DNA of 64,000 bases from JAGNLM01 sp964439835 (GTDB lineage: Bacteria > Pseudomonadota > Gammaproteobacteria > JAABTG01). The position numbers were made by a program, and so were the translations under genes. Location: positions 105,915 through 169,914 of the forward strand of contig CAYTPQ010000002.1 of the NCBI GenBank assembly GCA_964439835.1, given 5' to 3'. The notes beneath the pieces were generated by a model. The model had not been told where the DNA came from, ran no database searches, and saw only the letters and a list, made by a program, of their open reading frames with translations. This document shows positions 34,845-42,196 of the stretch, piece after piece. How positions within the stretch are numbered: position 1 is the first letter of the stretch; each line of letters opens with the position of its first letter.

Positions 34845-35026
34845 CGTGCGAGCCGCAGGGCGGTGTCGCCGGTGATGCCACGGCGCCCGCGCACGATGTC
34901 GTTGACCCTGGCCGGCGTGACCCCCAGGGCGCGCGCGAGCGCGGTGGCCGAGAGCCCGAGCGGGGCCATGTAGTCCTCGCGCAGGATCTCCCCGGGATGT
35001 ATCGGCCGCATGCGGTTCGTCGCCAT
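34718..35026 (-). pseudogene. HigA-type antitoxin, 3' end replaced (degenerate copy)
   Basis: The first 66 residues (IHPGEILREDYMAPLGLSAT, VTPARVNDIVRGRRGITGDT) match the intact HigA at 35671 almost exactly. After ARYFG the sequence changes to an unrelated tail that runs into the HicB fragment. In DNA, 34838 onward aligns with 35785 onward with about nine mismatches over about 210 bases. Confidence 0.75.
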
Positions 35027-35038
35027 CGCTTTACCGCT

Positions 35039-35086
35039 TCAGTGGTAGTCCACAAGCTCCAAGTCGAAGACTTCGGTTGCCTGAGC
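35039..35086 (-). pseudogene. HigB toxin remnant (last 16 codons)
   Basis: On the minus strand AQATEVFDLELVDYH-stop matches the end of the intact HigB at 35986 (GEVFDVELVDYH). The rest of the toxin gene is missing. It precedes the degenerate HigA exactly as in the intact module, confirming a partial duplicate of the whole higBA unit. Confidence 0.7.
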
Positions 35087-35125
35087 TAGCCCTCTGAGTT
35101 ATACGATTGTCAATACGCAGATGAT

Positions 35126-35365
35126 ATGGAGTGGAGCGCCGTGATCAAGAGACTCACCGCGGTCGGCAACAGCCTCGGACTGATCATCGAGCAGCCGATC
35201 CTGGAGCTGCTCGACATCGACAAGGAGACCCCGCTCGAGGTGCGGACCGACGGCGAGGCGCTCATCATCCGGCCGCAACGCAAGAACCGTGCGGCGCGGC
35301 TCAAGGCGGCTGCCGAGCGGATGATGGACGCCCACGACGAGACTCTGAGGAAGCTTGCCAAGTGA
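35126..35365 (+). CDS. AbrB/SpoVT-type antitoxin
   Basis: A 79-residue swapped-hairpin AbrB protein: KRLTAVGNSLGLIIEQPILE, LEVRTDGEALIIRPQRKNRA. A GTG at 35141 with GGAG upstream is an alternative start and gives the more usual N-terminus (IKRLTAVGNS). The downstream partner is a Doc-like toxin with its centre deleted, so this antitoxin probably has no live target here. Confidence 0.82.
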   Translation: MEWSAVIKRLTAVGNSLGLIIEQPILELLDIDKETPLEVRTDGEALIIRPQRKNRAARLKAAAERMMDAHDETLRKLAK

Positions 35366-35562
35366 CGACCGAATCGCCCGAGTTCCTCGCCATCGAGGAC
35401 GTTCTCGGGCTGCTCGCGGCCCTGGTGTTTCTCGACCTGAACGGCATCTCGGTCACCCACGGCTCGCCAGGTCTTTACGACCTCACCCTCGGTGTCGCCG
35501 AGGGGCGCATCGGAAAGGAAGAGGCCGCCGCGACGCTTCAGCAGATCGCCCAGAGCTACTGA
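35362..35562 (+). pseudogene. Doc (death-on-curing) toxin with internal deletion
   Basis: A 66-residue frame from GTG 35362. It starts EFLAIEDVLGL, the Doc N-terminus, and continues directly with LAALVFLDLNGISVTHGSPG, LYDLTLGVAEGRIGKEEAAA, the Doc C-terminus. The roughly 60 residues between them, including the Fic catalytic motif HPFxxGNKR, are missing in frame. The toxin would be inactive. It overlaps the AbrB-type antitoxin gene by four bases. Confidence 0.75.
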
Positions 35563-35583
35563 GGCAGCGTACGCTTGATTGAC

Positions 35584-35636
35584 ATGACCCCGCCCTCGCC
35601 AGTCCCCGCCCTCGCCATCGACTCGGTGTCCATGGG
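35584..35636 (+). repeat. Stray copy of the 5' end of the ABC ATPase gene
   Basis: The 53 bases from ATG 35584 align without gaps to the first codons of the ABC ATPase gene at 37122, including an identical run from AGTCCCCGCC to ACTCGGTG (30 bases) and six or so mismatches elsewhere. It then diverges. The copies bracket the intact higBA and RHH/PemK modules. Confidence 0.75.
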
Positions 35637-35670
35637 GATGCCCAGTTGAGACTGCCAGTCCCTTGATCGC

Positions 35671-35973
35671 CTACCTGGACTCCCGGGGCAGGACGTCGCG
35701 GGTGATCCGATCCCCGGCGGCGAGCTCCGCAGTCCGAAGGTCGTACGCCGCCTGGAGGTTGAGCCAGGACTGGGCGTCGGTTCCGAAGTAGCGTGCGAGC
35801 CGCAGGGCCGTGTCGCCGGTGATGCCACGGCGCCCGCGCACGATGTCATTGACCCGGGCCGGCGTGACGCCGAGGGCGCGCGCGAGCGCAGTGGCCGAGA
35901 GCCCGAGCGGGGCCATGTAGTCCTCGCGCAGGATCTCCCCGGGATGTATCGGCCGCATGCCGTTCGTAGCCAT
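35671..35973 (-). CDS. higA: HigA-type antitoxin (intact copy)
   Basis: A 100-residue XRE-family antitoxin: RPIHPGEILREDYMAPLGLS, LARALGVTPARVNDIVRGRR, ITGDTALRLARYFGTDAQSW, with the normal LNLQAAYDLR ending. It follows higB by 12 bases; toxin-before-antitoxin order is usual for higBA. Its start region is nearly identical to a degenerate copy at 34838-35026. Confidence 0.92.
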   Translation of the reverse strand: MATNGMRPIHPGEILREDYMAPLGLSATALARALGVTPARVNDIVRGRRGITGDTALRLARYFGTDAQSWLNLQAAYDLRTAELAAGDRITRDVLPRESR

Positions 35974-35985
35974 CGCTTTACCGTT

Positions 35986-36264
35986 TCAGTGGTAGTCCAC
36001 AAGCTCCACGTCGAAGACTTCGCCGTCTGCCCAACGGAAGCAGAGCCGCCACTGGTCGTTCACTCGGATGCTCCACAGTCCCTCCCGATTACCCGAGAGC
36101 TTTTCCAGCCGGTTCCCGGGCGGCGCGCGTAAGAAATCCAGTGACGCAGCCGCGTGGAGCTGGGCAAGCTTTCGCTCCGCGACGGACCGGATCGCGAGCC
36201 AGCGGCGCGGACAGCGGCCTTCAAACAGCGACTGAGTATCCTTGTCTCGGAAGTCCCTGATCAC
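35986..36264 (-). CDS. higB: HigB-type toxin (RelE superfamily, intact copy)
   Basis: A 92-residue ribosome-dependent mRNA interferase: IRDFRDKDTQSLFEGRCPRR, KLAQLHAAASLDFLRAPPGN, SIRVNDQWRLCFRWADGEVF, ending VELVDYH. All family motifs are present. The AT-rich TATCGTATATCGGTATGG just upstream (36269-36286) may be the promoter/operator. Confidence 0.92.
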   Translation of the reverse strand: MIRDFRDKDTQSLFEGRCPRRWLAIRSVAERKLAQLHAAASLDFLRAPPGNRLEKLSGNREGLWSIRVNDQWRLCFRWADGEVFDVELVDYH

Positions 36265-36413
36265 GACTATATCGTATATCGGTATGGCGTAGCGCGGGAG
36301 TCCAGTTCCGACTGCTACCTCGACGAGCTCTTAACCCCCCTGCCGCCGGGGCCTTGATCCTCCCCTCGTCGCCGGCTAGGCTGCGTATCACCATCGTAAT
36401 ACGGGTCCGGCCG

Positions 36414-36638
36414 ATGTCCGTACAGACCAGCGTCAAGCTCCCCGACGAGCTGCGCGCCCGCCTCGACCGGGCGGCCGAGCTGGCGGCGCGCGACCGCAGC
36501 GCGCTCATCATCGAGGCGCTCGACCAGTACCTCTCGCGGTTCATCTCCCCGGAGGAGGTGGCGCGCCAATGCCGCGCCGCCAACGAGGCCGACGCGTCGG
36601 ATGACTGGGAGGCGTTCGTCGAGTGGCCGAAGGATTGA
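36414..36638 (+). CDS. CopG-type ribbon-helix-helix antitoxin
   Basis: A 74-residue antitoxin: SVQTSVKLPDELRARLDRAA, DRSALIIEALDQYLSRFISP, with an acidic tail ending FVEWPKD. It overlaps the PemK/MazF gene by 16 bases. CGTAT and ATACG flank a 10-base centre upstream (36384-36403), a likely operator. Confidence 0.87.
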   Translation: MSVQTSVKLPDELRARLDRAAELAARDRSALIIEALDQYLSRFISPEEVARQCRAANEADASDDWEAFVEWPKD

Positions 36639-36973
36639 GGCGCGGGGATGTCGTGGTGTGCGCTCCGCCCGGCGAGCTCGGAAAGCCTCGCCCGGCGGTC
36701 ATCCTCCAGGCGGATGTCTTCCTGGAGGCACGCTCCAGCGTGACGGTATGCCTGGTGACCTCCACGCCGGTCGATGCCCCCCTGTTCCGGGTGCCGCTCG
36801 AGCCTGGCGACGAGAGTGGCCTGACTGTTCCGTCCTTCGCCATGGCGGACAAGGTCATGACCCTCTCCCGGTCCAGGCTGCGGCAACGGATTGGCCGCCT
36901 GTCGGCGCAAGAACAGCGTTCGCTGGACGCGGCGGTGAGCCGGTGGCTCGGTCTCACTGGCGTCGTGGCGTAG
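36623..36973 (+). CDS. PemK/MazF-family toxin
   Basis: A 116-residue mRNA interferase: LRRGDVVVCAPPGELGKPRP, AVILQADVFLEARSSVTVCL, then KVMTLSRSRLRQRIGRLS, the standard MazF/PemK barrel (RGDV...GKPRPAVI). GTG 36623 overlaps the antitoxin end. Frame complete, so the module may be active. Confidence 0.9.
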   Translation: MAEGLRRGDVVVCAPPGELGKPRPAVILQADVFLEARSSVTVCLVTSTPVDAPLFRVPLEPGDESGLTVPSFAMADKVMTLSRSRLRQRIGRLSAQEQRSLDAAVSRWLGLTGVVA

Positions 36974-36993
36974 CGGAAATCTGGGAGCCTTGG

Positions 36994-37061
36994 TGTCTGA
37001 CCCCATCGATCCCCTCGGATCAGGCGGCGCTCAACAGGAAATTGCATCCATGGGGTCAGAC
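36994..37061. repeat. Inverted GTCTGACCCCA pair
   Basis: GTCTGACCCCA at 36994-37004 and its inverse TGGGGTCAGAC at 37051-37061 flank about 45 bases. It lies between the PemK gene and the ABC ATPase gene and has the same core as the palindromes at 1386 and 33583. Confidence 0.65.
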
Positions 37062-37121
37062 TCCACTGATGCCACTGATCCGCTAGGATCGACTATCGCC
37101 ACCTCCCCGCGTCGCGCTGCA

Positions 37122-37871
37122 ATGACCTCGCACGCCTCAGTCCCCGCCCTCGCCATCGACTCGGTGGCCAAGTCATTCGGCCGGCAGCCCGTGCTGGAAC
37201 GGGTGAGCCTCACCGTCGAGCCGGGGGAGTTCGTCGGCCTGGTGGGGCTGAACGGCGCGGGCAAGACGACCCTCATCAAGGGGCTGCTCGACTTCGCCGG
37301 CCTGGATGCCGGGACCATCGCGATCTTCGGCGTCGACCACCGGCGCACCCAGGCCCGCGCGCGGCTGGCGTTCCTGCCCGAGCGCTTCAATCCCCCCTAC
37401 TTCCTGACCGGGCGGGACTTCCTCTCGCACATGGCCGCGCTGCACGGCCAGCGCCACGAGGAGGAAGAGGTGCTGGAGACCCTGGAGGGTCTCGACCTTG
37501 ACGTGGGCGCGCTCGCCAAGCCCGTGCGGGCCTACTCCAAGGGGATGGCCCAGAAGCTGGGCCTCGCGGCGACGCTGCTGAGCGGGCGCGACCTCTACGT
37601 GCTGGACGAGCCGATGAGCGGTCTCGACCCGCGGGCGCGGGCGTTGTTCAAGCGGCAGCTGATCAGCCTGCGCGAGCGCGGCCGGACCGTGTTCTTCAGC
37701 ACCCACCTGCTCACCGACGTCGAGGACCTCTGCGACCGCCTCGCGGTGCTCCACGAGGGCCGCGTGCGCTTCCTCGGCACCCCCCAGGAGTGCTGCCGGC
37801 GCTACGACGCCTTCTCCCTGGAGCAGGCCTTTCTGCACTGCATCGCCCCGCCAGCGGAGGTTCAGGGCTAA
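37122..37871 (+). CDS. ABC transporter ATP-binding protein
   Basis: A 249-residue ATPase of the NosF/CcmA-like ABC-2 group: Walker A GLNGAGKTT, Q-loop region LAFLPERFNPPYF, signature YSKGMAQKLGLA, Walker B LYVLDEPMSGLDP, and the switch His in FFSTHLL. ATG 37122 was chosen over an upstream in-frame GTG at 36990 because the latter runs through a repeat. The permease at 28734 is a plausible partner. A copy of its 5' end lies at 35584. Confidence 0.9.
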   Translation: MTSHASVPALAIDSVAKSFGRQPVLERVSLTVEPGEFVGLVGLNGAGKTTLIKGLLDFAGLDAGTIAIFGVDHRRTQARARLAFLPERFNPPYFLTGRDFLSHMAALHGQRHEEEEVLETLEGLDLDVGALAKPVRAYSKGMAQKLGLAATLLSGRDLYVLDEPMSGLDPRARALFKRQLISLRERGRTVFFSTHLLTDVEDLCDRLAVLHEGRVRFLGTPQECCRRYDAFSLEQAFLHCIAPPAEVQG

Positions 37872-37894
37872 GCAAACCTCCGCCGCCGTTCCCC

Positions 37895-37949
37895 CCGGCG
37901 GAAGCCGGCGTGCAGCTGCCTGATTCTGCTGAATTCCGGCTTCCGCCGG
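37895..37949. terminator. Inverted repeat after the ABC ATPase gene
   Basis: CCGGCGGAAGCCGG (37895-37908) and CCGGCTTCCGCCGG (37936-37949) are perfect 14-base inverted copies with a 27-base loop, starting 24 bases after the stop. No T-run follows; a terminator or REP-like element are both possible. Confidence 0.6.
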
Positions 37950-38039
37950 ATTGACGTGGGGGCGTTGCTCAGCGCCTTCCTAAACTAAAGTTTGAACCCC
38001 CTGGCCCGCTAGAGGGGCAACATCAGGAGGGCCTGGACG

Positions 38040-38909
38040 ATGCGGGTTGCGATGGGTCGAGGGGCGGAAACCAAGCCGGCCGATAGGGACGCGGACGTGC
38101 CGGAGCTGGGGTCCGAGGCCCTCGCACGGCTGCTCGACGCGCTCCCCGTGGGGGTCGGGCTGCAGGACCCGGAGGGCCGCTTCTTCTGGGTCAACCGGGC
38201 GCTCACCCACCAGCTGGGCATGCCGGCCGACCAGATCCTCGACCACAACCTCGACACGCTGCCGCTCGAGCGGGTGGAGCGGGAAGACGGGGTGCCGCTG
38301 TTCCACGTCCCGCGGGTCGTACAGGGGCAGGCCGAGTGGTTGCTGGTGACAGGTGTGCGCCTTCCCGACAACGGCGCGGCCGGCCTGCGGGTCTCGGTGT
38401 TCGAGGACGTCACCCAGACCGAGCGCTTCCGCCGTCAGGTGGACCGGCTGCAACAGGCCCTGCACGGTCAGGTCTCGACCGACGAGGTGACGGGGCTGCT
38501 GAACCGGCGCGGCGTGATGAGCCAGCTGGAGGCCCAGGTATCCCGCAGCCGGCGCTACCAGAATGTGCTTTCGGTGGTCGTGCTGCGTCTGCGCTGCGTG
38601 GTCGGCCCGGTGGAGCAACCGGGCACCCAGGCGGTCACCTCGGTCGGCCGCGTGCTGCGCGACCAGACCCGCTGGCCCGACATCATCGGCCGCTGGGACG
38701 AGCACGACTTCGTGCTAGTGCTGCCGGAGACCTCCGCAGAGTCCGCTGGGCTGCTGGTCGAGAAGCTGCGCCCACGAATCGCGGAACTCTTACCCGCGAG
38801 CGGTGGCAAGGGTCCGGACTGGGTGGGGGACTTCGGGATCGCCGCCTGGGAAAAGGGCGATAGCGCCCAGTCGCTGCTCGAGAAGGCCGCGGCGGCGGTG
38901 GTGGAATGA
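38040..38909 (+). CDS. PAS protein with degenerate GGDEF domain
   Basis: A 289-residue protein with an N-terminal PAS domain (about 25-130, VGLQDPEGRFFWVNRALTHQ), a short helix, and a GGDEF-like domain opening DEVTGLLNRRGVMSQL. The active-site loop GG[DE]EF reads WDEHDF (GRWDEHDFVLVLPE, about residue 218), so the Gly pair is lost. It should not make c-di-GMP; degenerate GGDEF domains often act as GTP or protein sensors. Confidence 0.85.
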   Translation: MRVAMGRGAETKPADRDADVPELGSEALARLLDALPVGVGLQDPEGRFFWVNRALTHQLGMPADQILDHNLDTLPLERVEREDGVPLFHVPRVVQGQAEWLLVTGVRLPDNGAAGLRVSVFEDVTQTERFRRQVDRLQQALHGQVSTDEVTGLLNRRGVMSQLEAQVSRSRRYQNVLSVVVLRLRCVVGPVEQPGTQAVTSVGRVLRDQTRWPDIIGRWDEHDFVLVLPETSAESAGLLVEKLRPRIAELLPASGGKGPDWVGDFGIAAWEKGDSAQSLLEKAAAAVVE

Positions 38910-38955
38910 GCGCTGCGCGGTTCGGCCCCGGTGGCCGGCGCCCGGTGCGGTCGCC

Positions 38956-39372
38956 TCAGCCTCCGAGGATCTCGTAGTCGTGCGTCAGCTCGGCGGTCTT
39001 ACCCAGCATGATCGAGGCCGAGCAGTATTTCTGCGTGGACAGCTCGACGGCCCGCTTGACCTGGGCCTCCGACAGCCCCGTCCCGCGGACCCGGTAGTGG
39101 ACGTGGATGCGGGTGAACACCTTCGGCGGCTCGGCGGCGCGCTCGGCCTCGAGGACGACCTCGCAGTCCGTTACCGCCTGGCGGGCCTTCTTTAGGATGA
39201 CGACCACGTCAAACGCCGTGCAGCCGCCCATCCCGACCAGCAGCATTTCCATCGGCCGCATGCCGCGGTTCTTGCCGCCGCTCTCCGCCGGTCCGTCCAT
39301 CACCACGGCGTGGCCGCTGTCCGCCTCGCCGACGAAGGTGACGTCCTCGACCCACTTCACCCGCGCCTTCAT
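38956..39372 (-). CDS. OsmC/Ohr-family protein (YhfA-like)
   Basis: A 138-residue OsmC-fold protein with the two conserved Cys: VGMGGCTAFDVVVILKKAR and STQKYCSASIMLGKTA. These form the redox site of peroxiredoxin-like OsmC proteins that reduce organic peroxides. In many gammaproteobacteria a yhfA-type gene lies next to crp and divergent from it, as here (the crp start is 12 bases away). Confidence 0.9.
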   Translation of the reverse strand: MKARVKWVEDVTFVGEADSGHAVVMDGPAESGGKNRGMRPMEMLLVGMGGCTAFDVVVILKKARQAVTDCEVVLEAERAAEPPKVFTRIHVHYRVRGTGLSEAQVKRAVELSTQKYCSASIMLGKTAELTHDYEILGG

Positions 39373-39384
39373 CGGAAGCCTCCC

Positions 39385-40134
39385 ATGAGCACTCCTGAAT
39401 CCAGGTTACCACGGTTCGACAAGGGGACGCGCTTTGCCTATCCTTCCGGGGCGAGACCGCTACAGCGAGGCTTGCCCCCGGTGAGCTCCAAGCTCAATCT
39501 CCCGGCGTCGTTGCGGATGCGGATGACGCCGGAATTCGAGAAATTTCTCGATCAGAGTCATCGCCGCATCTACCCGCCGAAGAGCGTCATCATCAACGCC
39601 GGTGACGTCTCGAGCGACCTTTTCTACATCGTCCGCGGCTCGGTGAGCGTCCTCATCGAGGACGACAACGGGCGGGAGATGGTGCTCGCCTATCTGAACG
39701 AGGGCGACTTCTTCGGCGAGATCGGGCTGTTCGACGAGGATCGCCGCAGGAGCGCGTGGGTGCGCGCCCGCACGCGCTGCGAGGTCGCGCAGATCAGCTA
39801 CGAGAAGCTGCAGGAGCTGTTCAAGGGCTCCTGCGAGGTGCTCTTCCGGATCGCCTCGCAGCTCGCGCTGCGCCTGCGCAACACGAGCCGCAAGGTCGGC
39901 GACCTGGCGTTCCTCGACGTGTCGGGGCGCGTGGCCCGCGTGCTGCTCGATCTGTGCAAGCAGCCCGACGCCATGACCCACCCGGACGGCATGCAGATCC
40001 GCGTCACCCGCCAGGAGCTCGGGCGGATCGCAGGCTGCTCGCGCGAGATGGTGGGGCGGGTGTTGAAGGACCTGGAAGAGCGGAATCTGATCTGGGCGAA
40101 GGGCAAGACCGTGGTCGTCTACGGCACCCGGTAG
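39385..40134 (+). CDS. crp: cAMP receptor protein (CRP/Vfr)
   Basis: A 249-residue CRP. From FEKFLDQSHRRIYPPKSVII on it follows E. coli CRP/Vfr closely: cAMP pocket GDFFGEIGLF and RSAWVRARTRCEVAQISYEK, DNA-binding helix RQELGRIAGCSREMVGRVLK, end GKTVVVYGTR. The N-terminus is about 39 residues longer than usual if ATG 39385 is used; a start near 39518 (MRMTPEFEKF) would give the normal length. The cyclase at 30530 could supply cAMP. Confidence 0.93.
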   Translation: MSTPESRLPRFDKGTRFAYPSGARPLQRGLPPVSSKLNLPASLRMRMTPEFEKFLDQSHRRIYPPKSVIINAGDVSSDLFYIVRGSVSVLIEDDNGREMVLAYLNEGDFFGEIGLFDEDRRRSAWVRARTRCEVAQISYEKLQELFKGSCEVLFRIASQLALRLRNTSRKVGDLAFLDVSGRVARVLLDLCKQPDAMTHPDGMQIRVTRQELGRIAGCSREMVGRVLKDLEERNLIWAKGKTVVVYGTR

Positions 40135-40231
40135 GCGGCGCGCTGTCCGGCGCACCCTCCCGCCCGCAGGGGTAGGTCGTTTGGCGTGGCAGGCGCGCGC
40201 CCGTTGCGCGTGCCGCGCGCTACGGATTCCC

Positions 40232-41029
40232 TCAAGCGAACAGCTCGGCGAGCTTTTCCCCCGGTTCCGGGGCGCGCATGAACGCCTCGCCGACCAGGAA
40301 GGCGTGCACCCCGTGCGCGCGCATGCGTGCCACGTCCTCGCGGGTGTGGATCCCGCTCTCGGTCACCACCAGACGGCCCGGGGGAACGCGTTCCTTTAGG
40401 CGCAGCGTCGTGTCCAGTCGGGTGCGGAAGGTGCGCAGGTCCCGGTTGTTGATGCCGATGAGCGGCGTGTCCAGGGCGAGCGCCCGGTCCAGCTCCTCCT
40501 CGTCGTGGACCTCGACCAGCACGTCCATCTCCAGGTGCGCCGCCAGCCCCGCCAGCTCGCGCAGCTGGGCGTCGCCCAGGGCGGCGACGATCAGCAGGAT
40601 GCAGTCGGCCTCGATCGCGCGGGCCTCGTAGACCTGGTACTCGTCGACGATGAAGTCCTTGCGCAGGACTGGCAGCCGGCAGGCGGCCCGGGCCTCGCGC
40701 AGGTACTCGTCGCCGCCCTGGAAGAACTCGCGGTCGGTGAGGACCGAGAGGCAGCTGGCGCCACCCACCTCGTAGCTGCGGGCAATCGCGGCCGGGTCGA
40801 AGTGGGGACGGATGACCCCCGCACTCGGCGAGGCCTTCTTGAGCTCGGCGATCACCGCCGGCCGGCCGGCGTCGATCGCCGCGCGCAGCGCGTCCGCGAA
40901 GGGTCGCACCGGTGAGGCGTGCTCGACCCGGTGGCTCAGCTCCCGCAGCGGCAGCCGCTCCGCCTGCTCGGTGACCTCCTGGACCTTGTGGGCCAGGATC
41001 CGGCGCAGAATGTCAGGTGGGTTGGTCAC
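40232..41029 (-). CDS. trpC: Indole-3-glycerol phosphate synthase
   Basis: A 265-residue TIM barrel that closes the indole ring in tryptophan synthesis. Motifs: IAELKKASPSAGVIRPHFDP, VLRKDFIVDEYQVYEARAIE, GINNRDLRTFRTRLDTTLRL, VTESGIHTREDV. Monofunctional TrpC as in pseudomonads. It is the last gene of the trp operon and is set off from trpD by a 111-base gap holding an inverted repeat. Confidence 0.97.
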   Translation of the reverse strand: MTNPPDILRRILAHKVQEVTEQAERLPLRELSHRVEHASPVRPFADALRAAIDAGRPAVIAELKKASPSAGVIRPHFDPAAIARSYEVGGASCLSVLTDREFFQGGDEYLREARAACRLPVLRKDFIVDEYQVYEARAIEADCILLIVAALGDAQLRELAGLAAHLEMDVLVEVHDEEELDRALALDTPLIGINNRDLRTFRTRLDTTLRLKERVPPGRLVVTESGIHTREDVARMRAHGVHAFLVGEAFMRAPEPGEKLAELFA

Positions 41030-41050
41030 GTCACGCTGGAAGTCTTGGAT

Positions 41051-41133
41051 TAACCACTAAGGACACGAAGGACACTAAGATCTGATAAAAATTTACTAAA
41101 AACACTTTGTGTTCTTAGTGTCCTTCGTGGTTA
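41051..41133. repeat. Intergenic inverted repeat, GGACAC(GA)AGG family
   Basis: TAACCACTAAGGACACGAAG at the left is mirrored by CTTCGTGGTTA at the right, with GGACACTAAG/CTTAGTGTCC nested inside. The 20-base centre is AT-rich. It fills the trpD-trpC gap and could affect expression of trpC. Confidence 0.85.
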
Positions 41134-41140
41134 TCCCTCT

Positions 41141-42184
41141 CTACGTCCCTTGCGGTCTGCCGAGGTTTCGGGTGTAGGCGACGAACTCGTCGAGCTTGGC
41201 GCGGGCCGCGCCGCTGGCGATGGCCTCGCGGGCCCGGGTCACGCCGTCGGCGATGGAGGCGGCGCGATTGGCGGCGTAAAGCGCCGCGCCGGCGTTCAGG
41301 ACGACGATCTCCCGGGCCGTGCCCTCGCGGTTGCCGAGGGCTTCCAACACCATCGCCCGCGACTCCCCGGCGTCGGCAACCTTGATCTGGCGGTTCGAGG
41401 CCATCTGCAGGCCGAAGTCCTCGGGGTGGATCTCGTACTCCCGGATCTCCCCGTCCTTCAGCTCGCCGACCAGGGTCGCCGCACCGAGGGAGACCTCGTC
41501 CATGCCGTCCTTGCCCCACACCACCAGCACGTGCTGGGCGCCGAGGCGCTGCATCACACGCACCTGAATGCCCACCAGATCCGGGTGGAACACGCCCATC
41601 AGGGTGTTCGGCGCGCCCGCCGGGTTGGTGAGCGGTCCCAGGATGTTGAAGATCGTGCGCACGCCCATCTCGCGGCGCACCGGGGCCACGTTCTTCATCG
41701 CGCTGTGGTGGCTCGGCGCGAACATGAAGCCGATGCCGGTCGCCTCGATGCAGGCGGCGACCTGCTCCGGGGTGAGCTGGATGTTGACGCCGAGGGCTTC
41801 CAGCACGTCGGCGCTGCCGGACTTCGACGACACGCCCCGGTTGCCGTGCTTGGCGACGCGCGCGCCCGCGGCCGCCGCGACGAACATGCTGGCGGTGGAA
41901 ATGTTGAAGGTGTGCGAGGCATCGCCGCCGGTGCCGACGATGTCGACCAGGTCCGAGTGCGGCGGCACCGGCACCCGCGTGACCAGGTCGCGCATCACCT
42001 GGGCCGCCGCGCTGATCTCGCCGATGGTCTCCTTCTTGACGCGCAGGCCGGTCAGGATCGCGGCCGTCATCACCGGCGACAGCTCGCCGTTCATGATCTG
42101 GCGCATCAGCGAGAGCATCTCGTCGTAGAAGATCTCGCGGTGGTCGATGGTGCGCTGCAGCGCTTCCTGGGGGGTGATCGCCAT
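41141..42184 (-). CDS. trpD: Anthranilate phosphoribosyltransferase
   Basis: A 347-residue enzyme joining anthranilate to PRPP. Motifs: DIVGTGGDASHTFNIST (PRPP loop), VAKHGNRGVSSKSGSADVLE, FMFAPSHHSAMKNVAPVRRE, TIFNILGPLTNPAGAPNTLM. The start is 12 bases after trpG. No fusion with TrpG, as in most pseudomonad-type operons. Confidence 0.98.
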   Translation of the reverse strand: MAITPQEALQRTIDHREIFYDEMLSLMRQIMNGELSPVMTAAILTGLRVKKETIGEISAAAQVMRDLVTRVPVPPHSDLVDIVGTGGDASHTFNISTASMFVAAAAGARVAKHGNRGVSSKSGSADVLEALGVNIQLTPEQVAACIEATGIGFMFAPSHHSAMKNVAPVRREMGVRTIFNILGPLTNPAGAPNTLMGVFHPDLVGIQVRVMQRLGAQHVLVVWGKDGMDEVSLGAATLVGELKDGEIREYEIHPEDFGLQMASNRQIKVADAGESRAMVLEALGNREGTAREIVVLNAGAALYAANRAASIADGVTRAREAIASGAARAKLDEFVAYTRNLGRPQGT

Positions 42185-42196
42185 CGGGGCCTCCTC

